Source of the DNA: Phycisphaerales bacterium
Lineage (GTDB): Bacteria; Planctomycetota; Phycisphaerae; UBA1845
Length of the DNA: 64,000 nt
Reading direction: 5' to 3'
Assembly (NCBI GenBank): GCA_020852275.1
Contig: JADZBE010000013.1
Location: 124,001-188,000, forward strand
The translations under genes were made by a program, and so were the position numbers. Shown here piece by piece: positions 8,927 to 17,570 of this stretch; position 1 is the first letter of the stretch, and each line of letters opens with the position of its first letter. The notes beneath the pieces are model-generated. The model ran no database searches. It was not told the DNA's origin and saw only the letters and a list, made by a program, of their open reading frames with translations.

Positions 8927-9820
8927 ATGGAAACCAGAGAGTTCAGGGGCAGATCGGTGAGCGGGTGGCTCATGCTGGCGGTGTTGATCGCCGGCGGGTT
9001 GGGATTGGGCGCGTGGGGCTACACATGGATCAAAGGGGCGGCACAAACGCAGACGGCCAGCGCCATAAACGTGGCGGCGTGGTCGCTGGCAGAGCTGATC
9101 TGGGCCGTGCTGCTGCTGGGATTCTTCACCCTGCAACCGAACGTCGGCGCGGTGCTGATTCTGTTCGGGCGGTACATGGGCACGGTGCACGAGAGCGGCT
9201 TTCACTGGGCGAACCCGTTCCTGACCAAAGTGAAAGTCTCCGTCCGGGCGCGCAACCTCAACGGCGAGCGGCTCAAGGTCAACGACTCGCGCGGCAATCC
9301 CATCGAGATCGCCGCCATTGTCGTGTGGCGCGTGGAGGACACGGCCAAGGCGGTCTTCGACGTGGATCACTACGAGAACTACGTGACGATTCAGAGCGAA
9401 GCGGCGCTGCGCCATCTGGCGATGTCGTATCCCTACGACACGTTCGAGGGCGACACGCTGTCGCTGCGCGGGAGCGTGGACGAAGTCTCGGCGGCGCTGC
9501 AGAAGGAGGTGCAGGACCGCGTCGCGCCCAGCGGCGTCGTCGTTAAGGAGACGCGCATCAGCCACCTCGCCTACGCGCCGGAAATCGCCGGCGCGATGCT
9601 CCAGCGGCAGCAGGCCGAGGCGATCGTGGCGGCGCGGACGCGCATCGTCGACGGCGCCGTGGGCATGGTGGAGCTGGCGCTGGAGAAGCTTGAGGCCAAA
9701 AAGACGGTGACGCTCGACGAAGAGCGACGCGCGGCGATGGTCAGCAACCTGCTGGTCGTCCTCTGCGGGCACGAGTCGGCGCATCCGGTGGTCAACGCGG
9801 GAACGCTCTACACGGGGTAG
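8927..9820 (+). CDS. SPFH/band 7 (stomatin-like) membrane protein
   Basis: The product is 297 residues. Two N-terminal membrane helices ([19 protein letters not shown] and [18 protein letters not shown]) are followed by the SPFH domain: [18 protein letters not shown], then [31 protein letters not shown] strands. A helical C-terminal part ends in [23 protein letters not shown] proteins oligomerise into membrane microdomain scaffolds. The start at 8927 has a strong GAGGGAG site. The gene is immediately followed by a ribbon-helix-helix protein, an arrangement I have seen for this SPFH subtype elsewhere, so the pair is probably functional. Confidence 0.88.
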   Translation: METREFRGRSVSGWLMLAVLIAGGLGLGAWGYTWIKGAAQTQTASAINVAAWSLAELIWAVLLLGFFTLQPNVGAVLILFGRYMGTVHESGFHWANPFLTKVKVSVRARNLNGERLKVNDSRGNPIEIAAIVVWRVEDTAKAVFDVDHYENYVTIQSEAALRHLAMSYPYDTFEGDTLSLRGSVDEVSAALQKEVQDRVAPSGVVVKETRISHLAYAPEIAGAMLQRQQAEAIVAARTRIVDGAVGMVELALEKLEAKKTVTLDEERRAAMVSNLLVVLCGHESAHPVVNAGTLYTG

Positions 9821-9826
9821 CCGGTC

Positions 9827-10060
9827 ATGGCCGAGCGCAAGAGCTTTCTGCTGCGGTTGCCGCCGGACCTGCTCGAAGAGCTGAACCGGTGGGCACGCGA
9901 CGAGCTGCGCAGCCTCAACGCGCAGATCGAATATGTTCTGCGCGAGGCCGCGAGGTCCCGGCGGCGGACCCTTGAGGATTCGCCGCCGGGTTCTGCGGTC
10001 TCTCCGATACGCGGAGAGGAGGAGGATGTTTCCAGCAGCGACTCGCCGGACGGGCCTTGA
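9827..10060 (+). CDS. Arc-type ribbon-helix-helix DNA-binding protein
   Basis: A 77-residue protein with the Arc pattern: strand KSFLLRLPPDLLEELNRWA followed by DELRSLNAQIEYVLREA. This fold binds DNA as a dimer through the paired N-terminal strands. The remaining 30 residues are a disordered acidic Ser/Pro tail. It begins six bases after the SPFH stop, so it is co-transcribed. It could regulate the SPFH gene or act as its soluble partner. No toxin gene is adjacent. Confidence 0.82.
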   Translation: MAERKSFLLRLPPDLLEELNRWARDELRSLNAQIEYVLREAARSRRRTLEDSPPGSAVSPIRGEEEDVSSSDSPDGP

Positions 10061-10089
10061 GGCGTCGTCAGGCTCTCAGTTGCGTGTTG

Positions 10090-10743
10090 TCAAACGCTCA
10101 GCAGGGCGTCATCCCGGCACAGGATGGCGGGCGTCCTCGAATCATGCACGCACAGCCCGGCGAACTGGCGGTCGCCTTCGCTGACGCACTTGCCGACGCC
10201 TTCGCTGACGCGATCGTATTCCTCACGCAACACCGAGTAGTGCAGCTCGTCGTGGTACCGGCCGTCGCGCCAGAACGCCTGGCGCGAGCGGCCTTCCCAT
10301 ACAAATCCGATTTTCTCATAAACGTGTATGGCGCGGGCATTGGACGACATGACCGTAAGTTCCACGCGATTAAGGTTCAATTCCCTGAACGCATAGCGCA
10401 GCATGAGCCGCATCGTCTCCGTGCCCAGACCCTTATCCTTGATCTCCTCCGGGCCGAGCGTAATGCCCAAGATCGCGCAGCGAGCCGAGACGTCGATGCG
10501 ATGCAAACCTACGACGCCGACGAGCTGGTGGCTTTCACAGAGAGCCACGCCGCAGATCACGTCCGCCGGCGACGTGTAGAGCTTTTCAATGAACTCTCTT
10601 TCGCGGAGTTCGTTGATCGGCAGATACCGATTCAAATACCGCCAGTTGCGCGGATCGTTGAACCACTGTCGCAACAGCGGCTCGTCCCCCGGCTCAATGG
10701 GCCGAAAGTAGACGCGGTTTCCCTTGTAATAGCAGACGTTCAT
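10090..10743 (-). CDS. GNAT family N-acetyltransferase (RimJ/SpeG-like)
   Basis: A 217-residue acetyltransferase with the layout of the RimJ/SpeG branch: YFRPIEPGDEPLLRQWFNDP at the N terminus, a GVVGLHRID strand, the acetyl-CoA loop around GPEEIKDKGLGTETMRLM, and the C-terminal NARAIHVYEKIGFVWEGRSR block. It likely transfers acetyl from acetyl-CoA to a protein N terminus, polyamine or small amine. The substrate cannot be told. The ATG at 10743 has an AGGA site eight bases upstream. The last 35 residues, after the fold, are not conserved. Confidence 0.88.
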   Translation of the reverse strand: MNVCYYKGNRVYFRPIEPGDEPLLRQWFNDPRNWRYLNRYLPINELREREFIEKLYTSPADVICGVALCESHQLVGVVGLHRIDVSARCAILGITLGPEEIKDKGLGTETMRLMLRYAFRELNLNRVELTVMSSNARAIHVYEKIGFVWEGRSRQAFWRDGRYHDELHYSVLREEYDRVSEGVGKCVSEGDRQFAGLCVHDSRTPAILCRDDALLSV

Positions 10744-10928
10744 CGGTGTATCCTGTTATTTCGCCGCACGCATCCTGAACGGCGCGCGTTACAAAGCCTC
10801 GCCCTTTACAGAGCCGCGCCCGTCAGAAAGCGATCCCTTCGCATGCGCCGCGGACCCACTCGCCCATGAGGGCGCGCACGCCCGGCGCATCCGCCGCTTT
10901 TGATCCGGCGACGATCACGCATTCCAAC

Positions 10929-10958
10929 AAAAAACCCCGCGGATGTCCGTCCGCGGGG
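10929..10958 (-). terminator. Rho-independent terminator of the small ORF at 10987
   Basis: A perfect 9-bp stem (CCCCGCGGA against TCCGCGGGG, 10935-10943 and 10950-10958) with a 6-base loop is followed on the minus strand by six T. It lies 28 bases past the stop of the 49-residue ORF and 185 bases before the acetyltransferase start. It therefore ends the small transcript. Confidence 0.85.
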
Positions 10959-10986
10959 TGGTCCCAATGCAACTTGTCGGACGACC

Positions 10987-11136
10987 CTACGGACCGGCAT
11001 CGCGCGGCGCAAAACAACCGCACGTCGGCGTCGTGCATTCGACGGCGACCGCGCCGGCATACGTATCCATGTTCTGGGTCGAAATCATCGAGTCAGGTCC
11101 ATTCATTCGGCAGACCATTTCCTGCTGAATCGACAT
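10987..11136 (-). CDS. Small cysteine-containing peptide, 49 aa, unknown
   Basis: I do not recognise a family. The peptide begins MSIQQEMVCRMNGP and ends VECTTPTCGCFAPRDAGP. It has four Cys (positions 9, 34, 39, 41), several regularly spaced Met and no signal peptide. It is supported by a GAGG ribosome site ten bases before the ATG and by a strong intrinsic terminator just downstream, so it looks like a genuine monocistronic gene. The clustered C-terminal cysteines and threonines could bind a metal or form a modified-peptide core. No modification enzyme is adjacent, so neither role is shown. Confidence 0.6.
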   Translation of the reverse strand: MSIQQEMVCRMNGPDSMISTQNMDTYAGAVAVECTTPTCGCFAPRDAGP

Positions 11137-11507
11137 ACTATATGCCTCGGCCGGGAGAGTGTCAATCCCGCGGTGGAAGATTATTTGTGGACTGCGGGCC
11201 ATGCATTGGCGCGTCGGCAGTTGCGAAGGACGGCGGGGTGAGGCTGACGGATGGAGACCCTGGCTGAGTCCTGCCCGTTGCCCGGTTGCCCTCGACTAGA
11301 GCGAATGTTCGGGTCGCACGCCGCCCCCGTCGCGCGCGTCTCTTCATAACCTATATTTTCGTCGGAAGCATAAGCCGCACGGTCCGCGGAGTTTCCAACG
11401 CGGCCTGACCGCCGCTACACTGGCAACCATTCGGACGGCGATCGCCGCACGGTCGACGAAACCGGGCAGAGCCGCATACGACCTCGACCGCGAATCTGGA
11501 GTCACAC
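11137..11507. other. Intergenic stretch between divergent genes
   Basis: No gene recognised. It should hold the promoter of the small peptide (leftward) and of the BNR gene at 11508 (rightward). An AT-rich patch with TATATT lies at 11352-11357, too far from 11508 to assign. Confidence 0.45.
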
Positions 11508-12599
11508 ATGAGCTTGACCGCGAACCTGCTGATTCTCGGCACGCGCAAGGGCACGATCCTCTTCGAGCGGCGCGGCGGCGACTGGAAGCCTTTCCGCGCG
11601 ACGCACATGGGGATCGCGGTTTCCTACGCCACGCTCGACGCGCGAACGCGAACCCTCTGGGCGTGCCTCGATCACGGCCACTGGGGACAGAAGCTCCAGC
11701 GGTCGAAGGACATGGGGCAGATGTGGGAGGAGTTGACGCCGCCGGCGTATCCGGAGGGAAGTCTCCTGCGCGAGGGCGTGCCGGCGACGATGCGCTACCT
11801 CTGGGTCCTGCAGCCGGGACCGGACAGCGAGCCGGGCACCCTCTACATCGGCACGGAACCCGGCGGGCTGTTCGTCTCGCGCGACGGGGGCGAGTCGTTC
11901 ATGCTCGTGGCAAGCTTGTGGAACCACCCCTCGCGCATGTCGTGGTTCGGAGGCGGGCGCGACCACGCCGGGATTCATTCCGTCGTCATCGACCCGCGCG
12001 ACAGCCGCCACCTTTACGTCGGCGTCAGTTGCGCCGGCGTCTTCGAGACTACCGACGGCGGCGCGACGTGGAACCCGCGCAACAAGGGACTGAAAGCCAC
12101 GTTTCTGCCCGACGCGGACGCGGAGATCGGGCACGATCCGCATCTGCTGGCGGCCTGTCCCGCCGCTCCCGATTGCATGTGGCAGCAGAATCACTGCGGC
12201 ATCTTCAACACGACGGACGGCGGTAAGCAATGGACGGAAGTGACGCAGAAGGACGGACCGGCCAACTTCGGCTTCGCGGTGTCCGTGGACGCGCGCGATC
12301 CGAAGACAGCGTGGGTGGTGCCCGGCGTGAAGGATGAATGCCGGGTCGCGTATGAGCAGGCGCTGTGCGTGTGCCGCACGACCGACGGCGGGAAGAGCTG
12401 GGCGGCGCTGCGCAAGGGGCTGCCGCAGGAGCACTGCTACGACATTGTGCTGCGTCACGCGCTGGACCTGTCCGGCGACGCGCTGGCGTTCGGCTCAACG
12501 ACGGGCAACGTCTTCGTGTCCGACGATCGCGGGGATTCCTGGCGCTGCCTGAGCCATCATCTGCCGCCGGTTTACTCCGTTCGATTTGCGACGCTATGA
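11508..12599 (+). CDS. BNR/sortilin-type beta-propeller protein
   Basis: A 363-residue protein without a signal peptide, made of repeated sialidase-type Asp-box units: SRDGGESF, TTDGGATWN, TTDGGKQWT, TTDGGKSWA and SDDRGDSW. These form a six- or seven-bladed propeller related to photosystem assembly factor and VPS10/sortilin domains. It opens with LLILGTRKGTILFER. Catalytic residues of true sialidases were not identified, so a binding or scaffold role is more likely. Its TGA overlaps the ATG of the downstream glycosyltransferase by four bases, so the two are translated together. Confidence 0.85.
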   Translation: MSLTANLLILGTRKGTILFERRGGDWKPFRATHMGIAVSYATLDARTRTLWACLDHGHWGQKLQRSKDMGQMWEELTPPAYPEGSLLREGVPATMRYLWVLQPGPDSEPGTLYIGTEPGGLFVSRDGGESFMLVASLWNHPSRMSWFGGGRDHAGIHSVVIDPRDSRHLYVGVSCAGVFETTDGGATWNPRNKGLKATFLPDADAEIGHDPHLLAACPAAPDCMWQQNHCGIFNTTDGGKQWTEVTQKDGPANFGFAVSVDARDPKTAWVVPGVKDECRVAYEQALCVCRTTDGGKSWAALRKGLPQEHCYDIVLRHALDLSGDALAFGSTTGNVFVSDDRGDSWRCLSHHLPPVYSVRFATL

Positions 12600-13894
12600 A
12601 AATCGTGATGCTGGCCGCGGGCGCCGCCGGAATGGTGTGCGGCAGTTGTCTGCGCGACAACCGGCTGGCGGCGGCGTTGATCGCGCAGGGGCGCAACGTC
12701 CTGCTGATGCCGCTGTACACGCCGCTGCGCACGGATGAAGCGGATGTCAGCGTCGGGGACGTGCAGCTCGGCGGCATCAGCGTGTACCTGCGGCACAAGC
12801 TGCCCTTCCTGCGCCACATGCCCGCGTGGTTCGCCCGCGCGCTCAGCGGTCACCGGCTGCTCTCGAGCGTCGCCCGTTTCGGTTCGGCCACGCGGGCGGA
12901 GGATCTGGGCGCGCTGACGGTCTCTGTGTTGAAGGGTAAGAACGGTCCGCAGCGGGCGGAGCTTCATCGACTCATCACGGCGCTGAAGCCGGAGCGACCG
13001 GAGATCCTCAACCTGCCAAACCTGATGCTGCTCGGCGCGGCCGGTCCGCTGCGCGAGGCGCTCGGCGCGCGGATCGTCTGCACGCTCGGCGGCGAGGACA
13101 TCTTCCTGGACGCGCTGCCGGAGCCGCATCGAAGCGAGTCCTTCCGCCTGATTGCTCAGGCCGCGGAACATGTGGACGCCTTCATCGCGGTGACGCGGTA
13201 CTACGCGGATCACGCCTCGCGCCATTTCGACCTGCCGGCGCGGCGCGTGCGAACGGTTCCGCTCGGCGTCAACGTCGAGCGCTTTCAACCGGCAGACGGG
13301 CCGCCGCCGCCGCCCATGACGATCGGCTATCTTGCGCGCATTTGCCCCGCGAAGGGGCTGCACCTGCTGGTCGATGCCTTCGTCGCCCTGCGGAGGGGCG
13401 GTACCCATGCACGACTGCGCGTTGCCGGTTACACCGCTTCGGCGGACGCGGGCTACCTGCGCGAGTCGCGCGATCGGATCCAAGCGGCGGGCCTGGGCGG
13501 GGATGTCGATTGGGTGGGGGAAGTCGATCTTCCGGGGAAGGTCGAGTTTCTGCGCTCGCTCCACGTTTTCTGCGTGCCGACGGTGTATCCCGAGTCGAAG
13601 GGGCTGTCGATCCTCGAGTCGATGGCGTGCAGCGTGCCGGTCGTCCAGCCGGCGCACGGCTCATTTCCGGAACTGGCGGGCGAGACCGGCGCGGGTCTGC
13701 TGTTTCCGCCGGGTGACCTGCACGCGCTGACGGACGCGCTGGCACAACTGCTCGGCGACCCGGAGCGGCGCAGGGGGTTGGGTGAAGAGGGTCGAGCAGC
13801 CGCGCGGGCGCGGTTCACCGCGGAGCGAATGGCCGCGGAAACGTGGCGCGTTTATGAGGAGGTTCTCGCGGGAGGCGAGGGCGCGCGGGGCTGA
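12596..13894 (+). CDS. GT4-type glycosyltransferase
   Basis: A 432-residue retaining GT-B glycosyltransferase. The N-terminal half starts KIVMLAAGAAGMVCGSC and the C-terminal half carries IGYLARICPAKGLHLLVDAF. The nucleotide-sugar motif E-x7-E is represented by ESKGLSILESMACSVPVV, followed by a Gly-rich ETGAGLLFPPGD. It would move a sugar from a nucleotide donor onto a glycan or lipid acceptor. The acceptor is unknown. It is coupled to the upstream propeller gene through an ATGA overlap. Confidence 0.9.
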   Translation: MKIVMLAAGAAGMVCGSCLRDNRLAAALIAQGRNVLLMPLYTPLRTDEADVSVGDVQLGGISVYLRHKLPFLRHMPAWFARALSGHRLLSSVARFGSATRAEDLGALTVSVLKGKNGPQRAELHRLITALKPERPEILNLPNLMLLGAAGPLREALGARIVCTLGGEDIFLDALPEPHRSESFRLIAQAAEHVDAFIAVTRYYADHASRHFDLPARRVRTVPLGVNVERFQPADGPPPPPMTIGYLARICPAKGLHLLVDAFVALRRGGTHARLRVAGYTASADAGYLRESRDRIQAAGLGGDVDWVGEVDLPGKVEFLRSLHVFCVPTVYPESKGLSILESMACSVPVVQPAHGSFPELAGETGAGLLFPPGDLHALTDALAQLLGDPERRRGLGEEGRAAARARFTAERMAAETWRVYEEVLAGGEGARG

Positions 13895-13960
13895 CGTGCC
13901 GACTTGAGACCCTGCACAGGTTGGAAACCGGCGCCGCAGACCAGCAGTCGCACGTTGTCG

Positions 13961-14608
13961 TCAGTCCGCCGCGGAGTTCTTGCCAGGCGGCGCCGTGGAT
14001 GCAGGACGGGGCGGGCGTGTCGGGGTGGAGTGCAGCGCTTCTTCCGCAGCCCGAGGCGCGGGGCTTGGGTCCGGAATCGCGGGACCGCTGACCTTCCGTA
14101 CGACGACGCCGTCTCCGCTCGCCGTGCAGCGCCCGCCCGCGCTGCGTTCCTGGCGCACGCGGATGACGGCGTTGGCGCCTTTCATCGCCGCCACGGCCTT
14201 GAGGCCCTCCAGCGCCTCCTCCGGCTTGCGGAATCCGTCCACGTACACGGCCTCGATCTGCTCGATGATGTCGTAGCCCGTGATCTCCGCCGTGGAAGAG
14301 GTAGCGACGATGCGAGCGGCCTCGGCGTGTCGGCGCGCGGCAAGGTCGAGTGGCGAAGAGGCGTCCGCGGAGGCGTCCCCATACCGCTGCAGTTTCGGAT
14401 GCAGCTTTGCCGGGCGGCGACGACGGATGAAACGCAGCCCCTTCCGCGTCAGCCAGAACGCCACAAGCACGCACACCAGCCCCAGCAGATACCAGAGCTT
14501 GTCGGAATCCAGCTCGGCCCAGAAGTCCTGCCCCGCTCCCTTGAGCGTTTCGACGGGCGGAACCTCCGGCAGACTTGGCGTCTGGATGGCCGTGCTTTCC
14601 TGCAACAT
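13961..14608 (-). CDS. Membrane-anchored protein with YbjQ-like domain
   Basis: The product is 215 residues: a short N-terminal region, one membrane helix (LWYLLGLVCVLVAFWL, about 38-55), a basic stretch, and a domain at about 95-175. That domain reads IVATSSTAEITGYDIIEQIEAVYVDGF ... EALEGLKAVAAMKGANAVIRVR and resembles the YbjQ (DUF74) fold, in which five subunits form a ring. The C-terminal 40 residues are Pro/Ala-rich and disordered. The function of YbjQ proteins is not settled. It converges with the glycosyltransferase gene. Confidence 0.68.
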   Translation of the reverse strand: MLQESTAIQTPSLPEVPPVETLKGAGQDFWAELDSDKLWYLLGLVCVLVAFWLTRKGLRFIRRRRPAKLHPKLQRYGDASADASSPLDLAARRHAEAARIVATSSTAEITGYDIIEQIEAVYVDGFRKPEEALEGLKAVAAMKGANAVIRVRQERSAGGRCTASGDGVVVRKVSGPAIPDPSPAPRAAEEALHSTPTRPPRPASTAPPGKNSAAD

Positions 14609-15183
14609 GATTGGCTGCGGCTGAGTCCTGAACCTGTGGCCGGCGGCTCGATGCTCCGCGACGCGCGGCCCATGCCTCTGCGCTGACGGACCCGGAGGTT
14701 AGCAAGATTGTGCCGCGATCGTAAGGGTTGCACCCCCGTGCATCCGCAGCCTGTCATCGCTGCGATCGTGAGGCGGTAGAGGCTGCACGGCGGGAGCGGG
14801 ACCGCATCCCGCAACCACGCCCGCTGTCTGGTCGTGGTGAAAGTCATCCCCTCATGGGGCACCGGCTTTGCAGCCGGTGTTTCGCCGCCGTATTGCAAGC
14901 GTTCGCACGCAGGAAAGTCGTTCCGGTTGACTTCCACGACGGCCTGCCATGACGGGTGGCGGGAGTCCGCCGATGTAAATCCGTGCGGCGGGTCAACGTG
15001 CGCATGGCGCACCGTCGCGTCGAGGCGACGAGTTTCGAAGCGAGTCCATAACCCGCGCGCATTGCAGGTGGGATCCGCCTCAGGCAGAAGCCCATGATGA
15101 ATGACTCGTGGCATCCGCCTCTGCAGTTTCAACCGGCGACGTTCATCCCGCCCGTCGGCTTGCCCGCAACAGCGCGCCACTGC
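14609..15183. other. Intergenic stretch with small hairpins
   Basis: No gene recognised. Two hairpins stand out. CACCGGCT/AGCCGGTG at 14860-14879 has a 4-base loop and a short T run on the + strand. GTGCGC/GCGCAC lies near 15000. Neither has an obvious gene to terminate. Confidence 0.45.
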
Positions 15184-15366
15184 TCATGGAAGCACAAACG
15201 GCGCGGCCAGGAACAGCAGATCTCGCAGCGCCGAGTTGCTTCCATCTATGAGGAACGGCGTCAGTTGTTGCAGAAGCGGCTGCGCGCAACTGACCGGCAG
15301 GATGGCCGGAAGGACGGTGACGGTCCACAGCCCCAGCCGCCACATTCGGTGACGATTGAATTTCAT
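15184..15366 (-). CDS. Small putative lipoprotein, 60 aa
   Basis: The peptide starts MKFNRHRMWRLGLW with a basic then hydrophobic N terminus (VTVLPAILPVSC). The Cys at about 27 is a plausible lipid-attachment site. A hydrophobic, Leu-rich tail ends LLFLAAPFVLP. It lies 129 bases downstream of the outer-membrane protein gene on the same strand. Small signal-peptide-bearing proteins of this sort are common in planctomycetes, but I cannot name the family. The ribosome site is weak. Confidence 0.5.
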   Translation of the reverse strand: MKFNRHRMWRLGLWTVTVLPAILPVSCAQPLLQQLTPFLIDGSNSALRDLLFLAAPFVLP

Positions 15367-15495
15367 GCTTTCCAGCCCTTGCCTTTACGTTAAGTGTTTC
15401 CGCAGCCTGCGGCGCGTGCCAATCCGATTGCGGAAGCTCCGCATCGAGGTCATCACGAATAGGTCTGCCGGCACGGCAGGCAACAAGTGGATCGA

Positions 15496-16563
15496 CTAGA
15501 AACTGAAGATCAGGTCCACGGTGACCCGCTGATTGAAGAGGTCGTCGCCCGGATTAGAAATGGGGAACCCATACGCGGCTCCGAACTGCCAATTTGGAGT
15601 AAGCTTCCAACGGAAACCCAGATCGCCCCAGAAGACGCTGGTCCCGGCCACGTCATACGAACCAAGGTTTGTGTAGTCCAGCCCTCCGACGGCGAGGGGG
15701 TAGCGGTCGCCGTCCGAAAGATAGTGCAGGGCGTGGATTTCAAGCAGGGGGAAAAACCCCGGCAGCGTCTCGGGCGCGACCTCATAATCGAAGTGCAGAT
15801 CCCAGCTCAGAATGAAGTTGCCGTCGTGCCGATCCACCGGGAGGCGGGCGTTCAGGGTGCCAATGAAGTGGAATCGATCCCACCCCTTGGCGAAGCTGAC
15901 GAACGGACTTAACTCATGGTCGCCGCTGTCTCCGCCTTGCAAGACTTCCTGGTCGCCGTTGTGCCATTCCCAGCGCAGTCCGCCCGTTGCCACCCACTGC
16001 TGGGCTGGGTCAACCCAGAATGCGTATTTCAGGCCCACGGAGATGTCATTCCAACCCTCGGCCTCCGGGAGTATGCCTGCATCCAGCCAGGAGTAGCCGT
16101 CCTTTGTGGCGATGAACGCGAGCCGATCGGTCAGTGCCAGCCGCGCCTGCGCGGCAACAACGTGGACCTGACCGCCGCCAATCTGTGAATTAGAAGCAAA
16201 ATCATGCCATAAGTACAGCAGGCGAAGATTGGTATCGATGAACGGGCTTTCAAAATACAGCGGATTGCCCATCGGTTCCGCGAACCCATCAAACCCTCCC
16301 AGACCCGTCAGGAATCCGCTCCACGGCGGCCTGTAGTCCGACGACAAATCGCTTGAGCTTAGCAGAAATGAGGAGCCTGACTGCGCGGACGCAGCGCTGG
16401 GCGGATTGCGGTCGGTCGGCTGAACCGAATTCGTTTCAGCGCCCCCCGCGCTCTGATTTGCGGCCACAGAATTCTCTGCCTGAATCCAAGCCATACAGAA
16501 TATAAATATGTAGACCCATCCAGGCAAACCCGCGATCGGAAGAGATTTGTTGCGCTTAACCAC
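15496..16563 (-). CDS. Predicted outer-membrane beta-barrel protein
   Basis: A 355-residue exported protein. A basic N terminus and a long hydrophobic stretch (GWVYIFIFCMAWIQA) form a signal peptide, followed by a Ser/Gln-rich linker. From about residue 95, alternating aromatic strands such as RLLYLWHDFAS, WVATGGLRWEWHNG and VFWGDLGFRWKL end at a C-terminal Phe (VTVDLIFSF), the usual outer-membrane insertion signature. No specific family is recognised. The start is GTG at 16563, supported by GAGGAG nine bases upstream. AT content is higher than in most neighbours. Confidence 0.75.
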   Translation of the reverse strand: MVKRNKSLPIAGLPGWVYIFIFCMAWIQAENSVAANQSAGGAETNSVQPTDRNPPSAASAQSGSSFLLSSSDLSSDYRPPWSGFLTGLGGFDGFAEPMGNPLYFESPFIDTNLRLLYLWHDFASNSQIGGGQVHVVAAQARLALTDRLAFIATKDGYSWLDAGILPEAEGWNDISVGLKYAFWVDPAQQWVATGGLRWEWHNGDQEVLQGGDSGDHELSPFVSFAKGWDRFHFIGTLNARLPVDRHDGNFILSWDLHFDYEVAPETLPGFFPLLEIHALHYLSDGDRYPLAVGGLDYTNLGSYDVAGTSVFWGDLGFRWKLTPNWQFGAAYGFPISNPGDDLFNQRVTVDLIFSF

Positions 16564-16919
16564 TGCACGCGCTCCTCATACGTCTTTCTAAACCAAGTCC
16601 AGCCACCGCGTGGTGACCACGTCTCCGGATCGACCGCCCTACCACGTGTCGTTCCACCGCTGGACGTCTTGTTTCAAACGACTACTGGGAAAAACGCAGC
16701 ACACATTCTGCGCGATTTCGCCTGAAACCCTGCGGGATTCAACGCACCGCGATCAACCTCGCGGATGGACGCCTCCAAGTACCCCACTATGTTGAGTCTG
16801 ACGGTCCAGCTTGTTTCGTGCATCGGTGGCCGCCAAGTCGAGGGACTTTGCAGGAGCGACCTGCTTCGCTAGCATCGGCACGACGATTGCTAGGGCTTGA
16901 ACGAAATTGATTTCGGAGT
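16564..16919. other. Intergenic region, divergent promoters of the barrel gene and the oxidase operon
   Basis: No gene recognised. The oxidase operon promoter must lie here. I looked for an FNR-type TTGAT-N4-ATCAA palindrome and did not find one. Confidence 0.5.
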
Positions 16920-17570
16920 ATGGATTGCAGCACGATGGCCAACGGTGAAGATCGACTCGCGGCGCTTCAGGGACAGATTCGCACCTTGCAGGACGAGGTG
17001 GATCAGCTCCAGGCGCGTCTCACGACTTCAGCCGCGCGCGGAAGCTGGGCGCCGCGAGGCTACTACACCGCCTATCACATTCTTGCGGGCATGGTGCTGG
17101 GCTTCATCGGCGCGGGAGCGAGCCTCCTGCTCAACATCGTCGGCGCCGCGATGCTCGACAAGCACCCGCTCCACCTGATTCAGGTTTACCTGACCTTCCC
17201 GCTCGGCGAGAAGGCGCTCGAACTGAACAGCGGCTTTGCCCTTGCGGCCGGCTGCTGCCTGTACATGGGCACGGGCATGATCGGCGGAGTCCCCTTCCAC
17301 CTCATCCTCAGCCGCTTCCTGCCCGAGGCTGCGCCGGCGAAGCGTTTCGTCGTGGTCAGCGTGCTGAGCATCGGCGTCTGGGTTATTAATTTCTACGCGG
17401 TGCTCTCGTGGCTCCAGCCGCTGCTGATCGGCGGAAACTGGATCGTCGACCAGATCCCGATTTACGTTGCCGTGGCAACGCACCTGGTATTCGGCTGGAC
17501 CATGTTGCTCGTGCAATCTTGGGGGCGATTCATTCCGCCGACGGTTGCGGCGCGGGAGGAGAGAGGGTGA
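16920..17570 (+). CDS. Four-helix membrane protein at head of cbb3 oxidase operon
   Basis: A 216-residue protein with a short coiled-coil (ALQGQIRTLQDEVDQLQARL) and about four membrane helices: YHILAGMVLGFIGAGASLLLN, ALAAGCCLYMGTGMIGGV, VVVSVLSIGVWVINFYAV and VAVATHLVFGWTMLLV. I do not recognise the family. The last codon overlaps the GTG start of the cytochrome gene (GTGA), so the two are coupled, and a role in assembling or anchoring the oxidase is inferred from position. The start could also be the ATG at 16935. Neither has an ideal ribosome site. Confidence 0.72.
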   Translation: MDCSTMANGEDRLAALQGQIRTLQDEVDQLQARLTTSAARGSWAPRGYYTAYHILAGMVLGFIGAGASLLLNIVGAAMLDKHPLHLIQVYLTFPLGEKALELNSGFALAAGCCLYMGTGMIGGVPFHLILSRFLPEAAPAKRFVVVSVLSIGVWVINFYAVLSWLQPLLIGGNWIVDQIPIYVAVATHLVFGWTMLLVQSWGRFIPPTVAAREERG

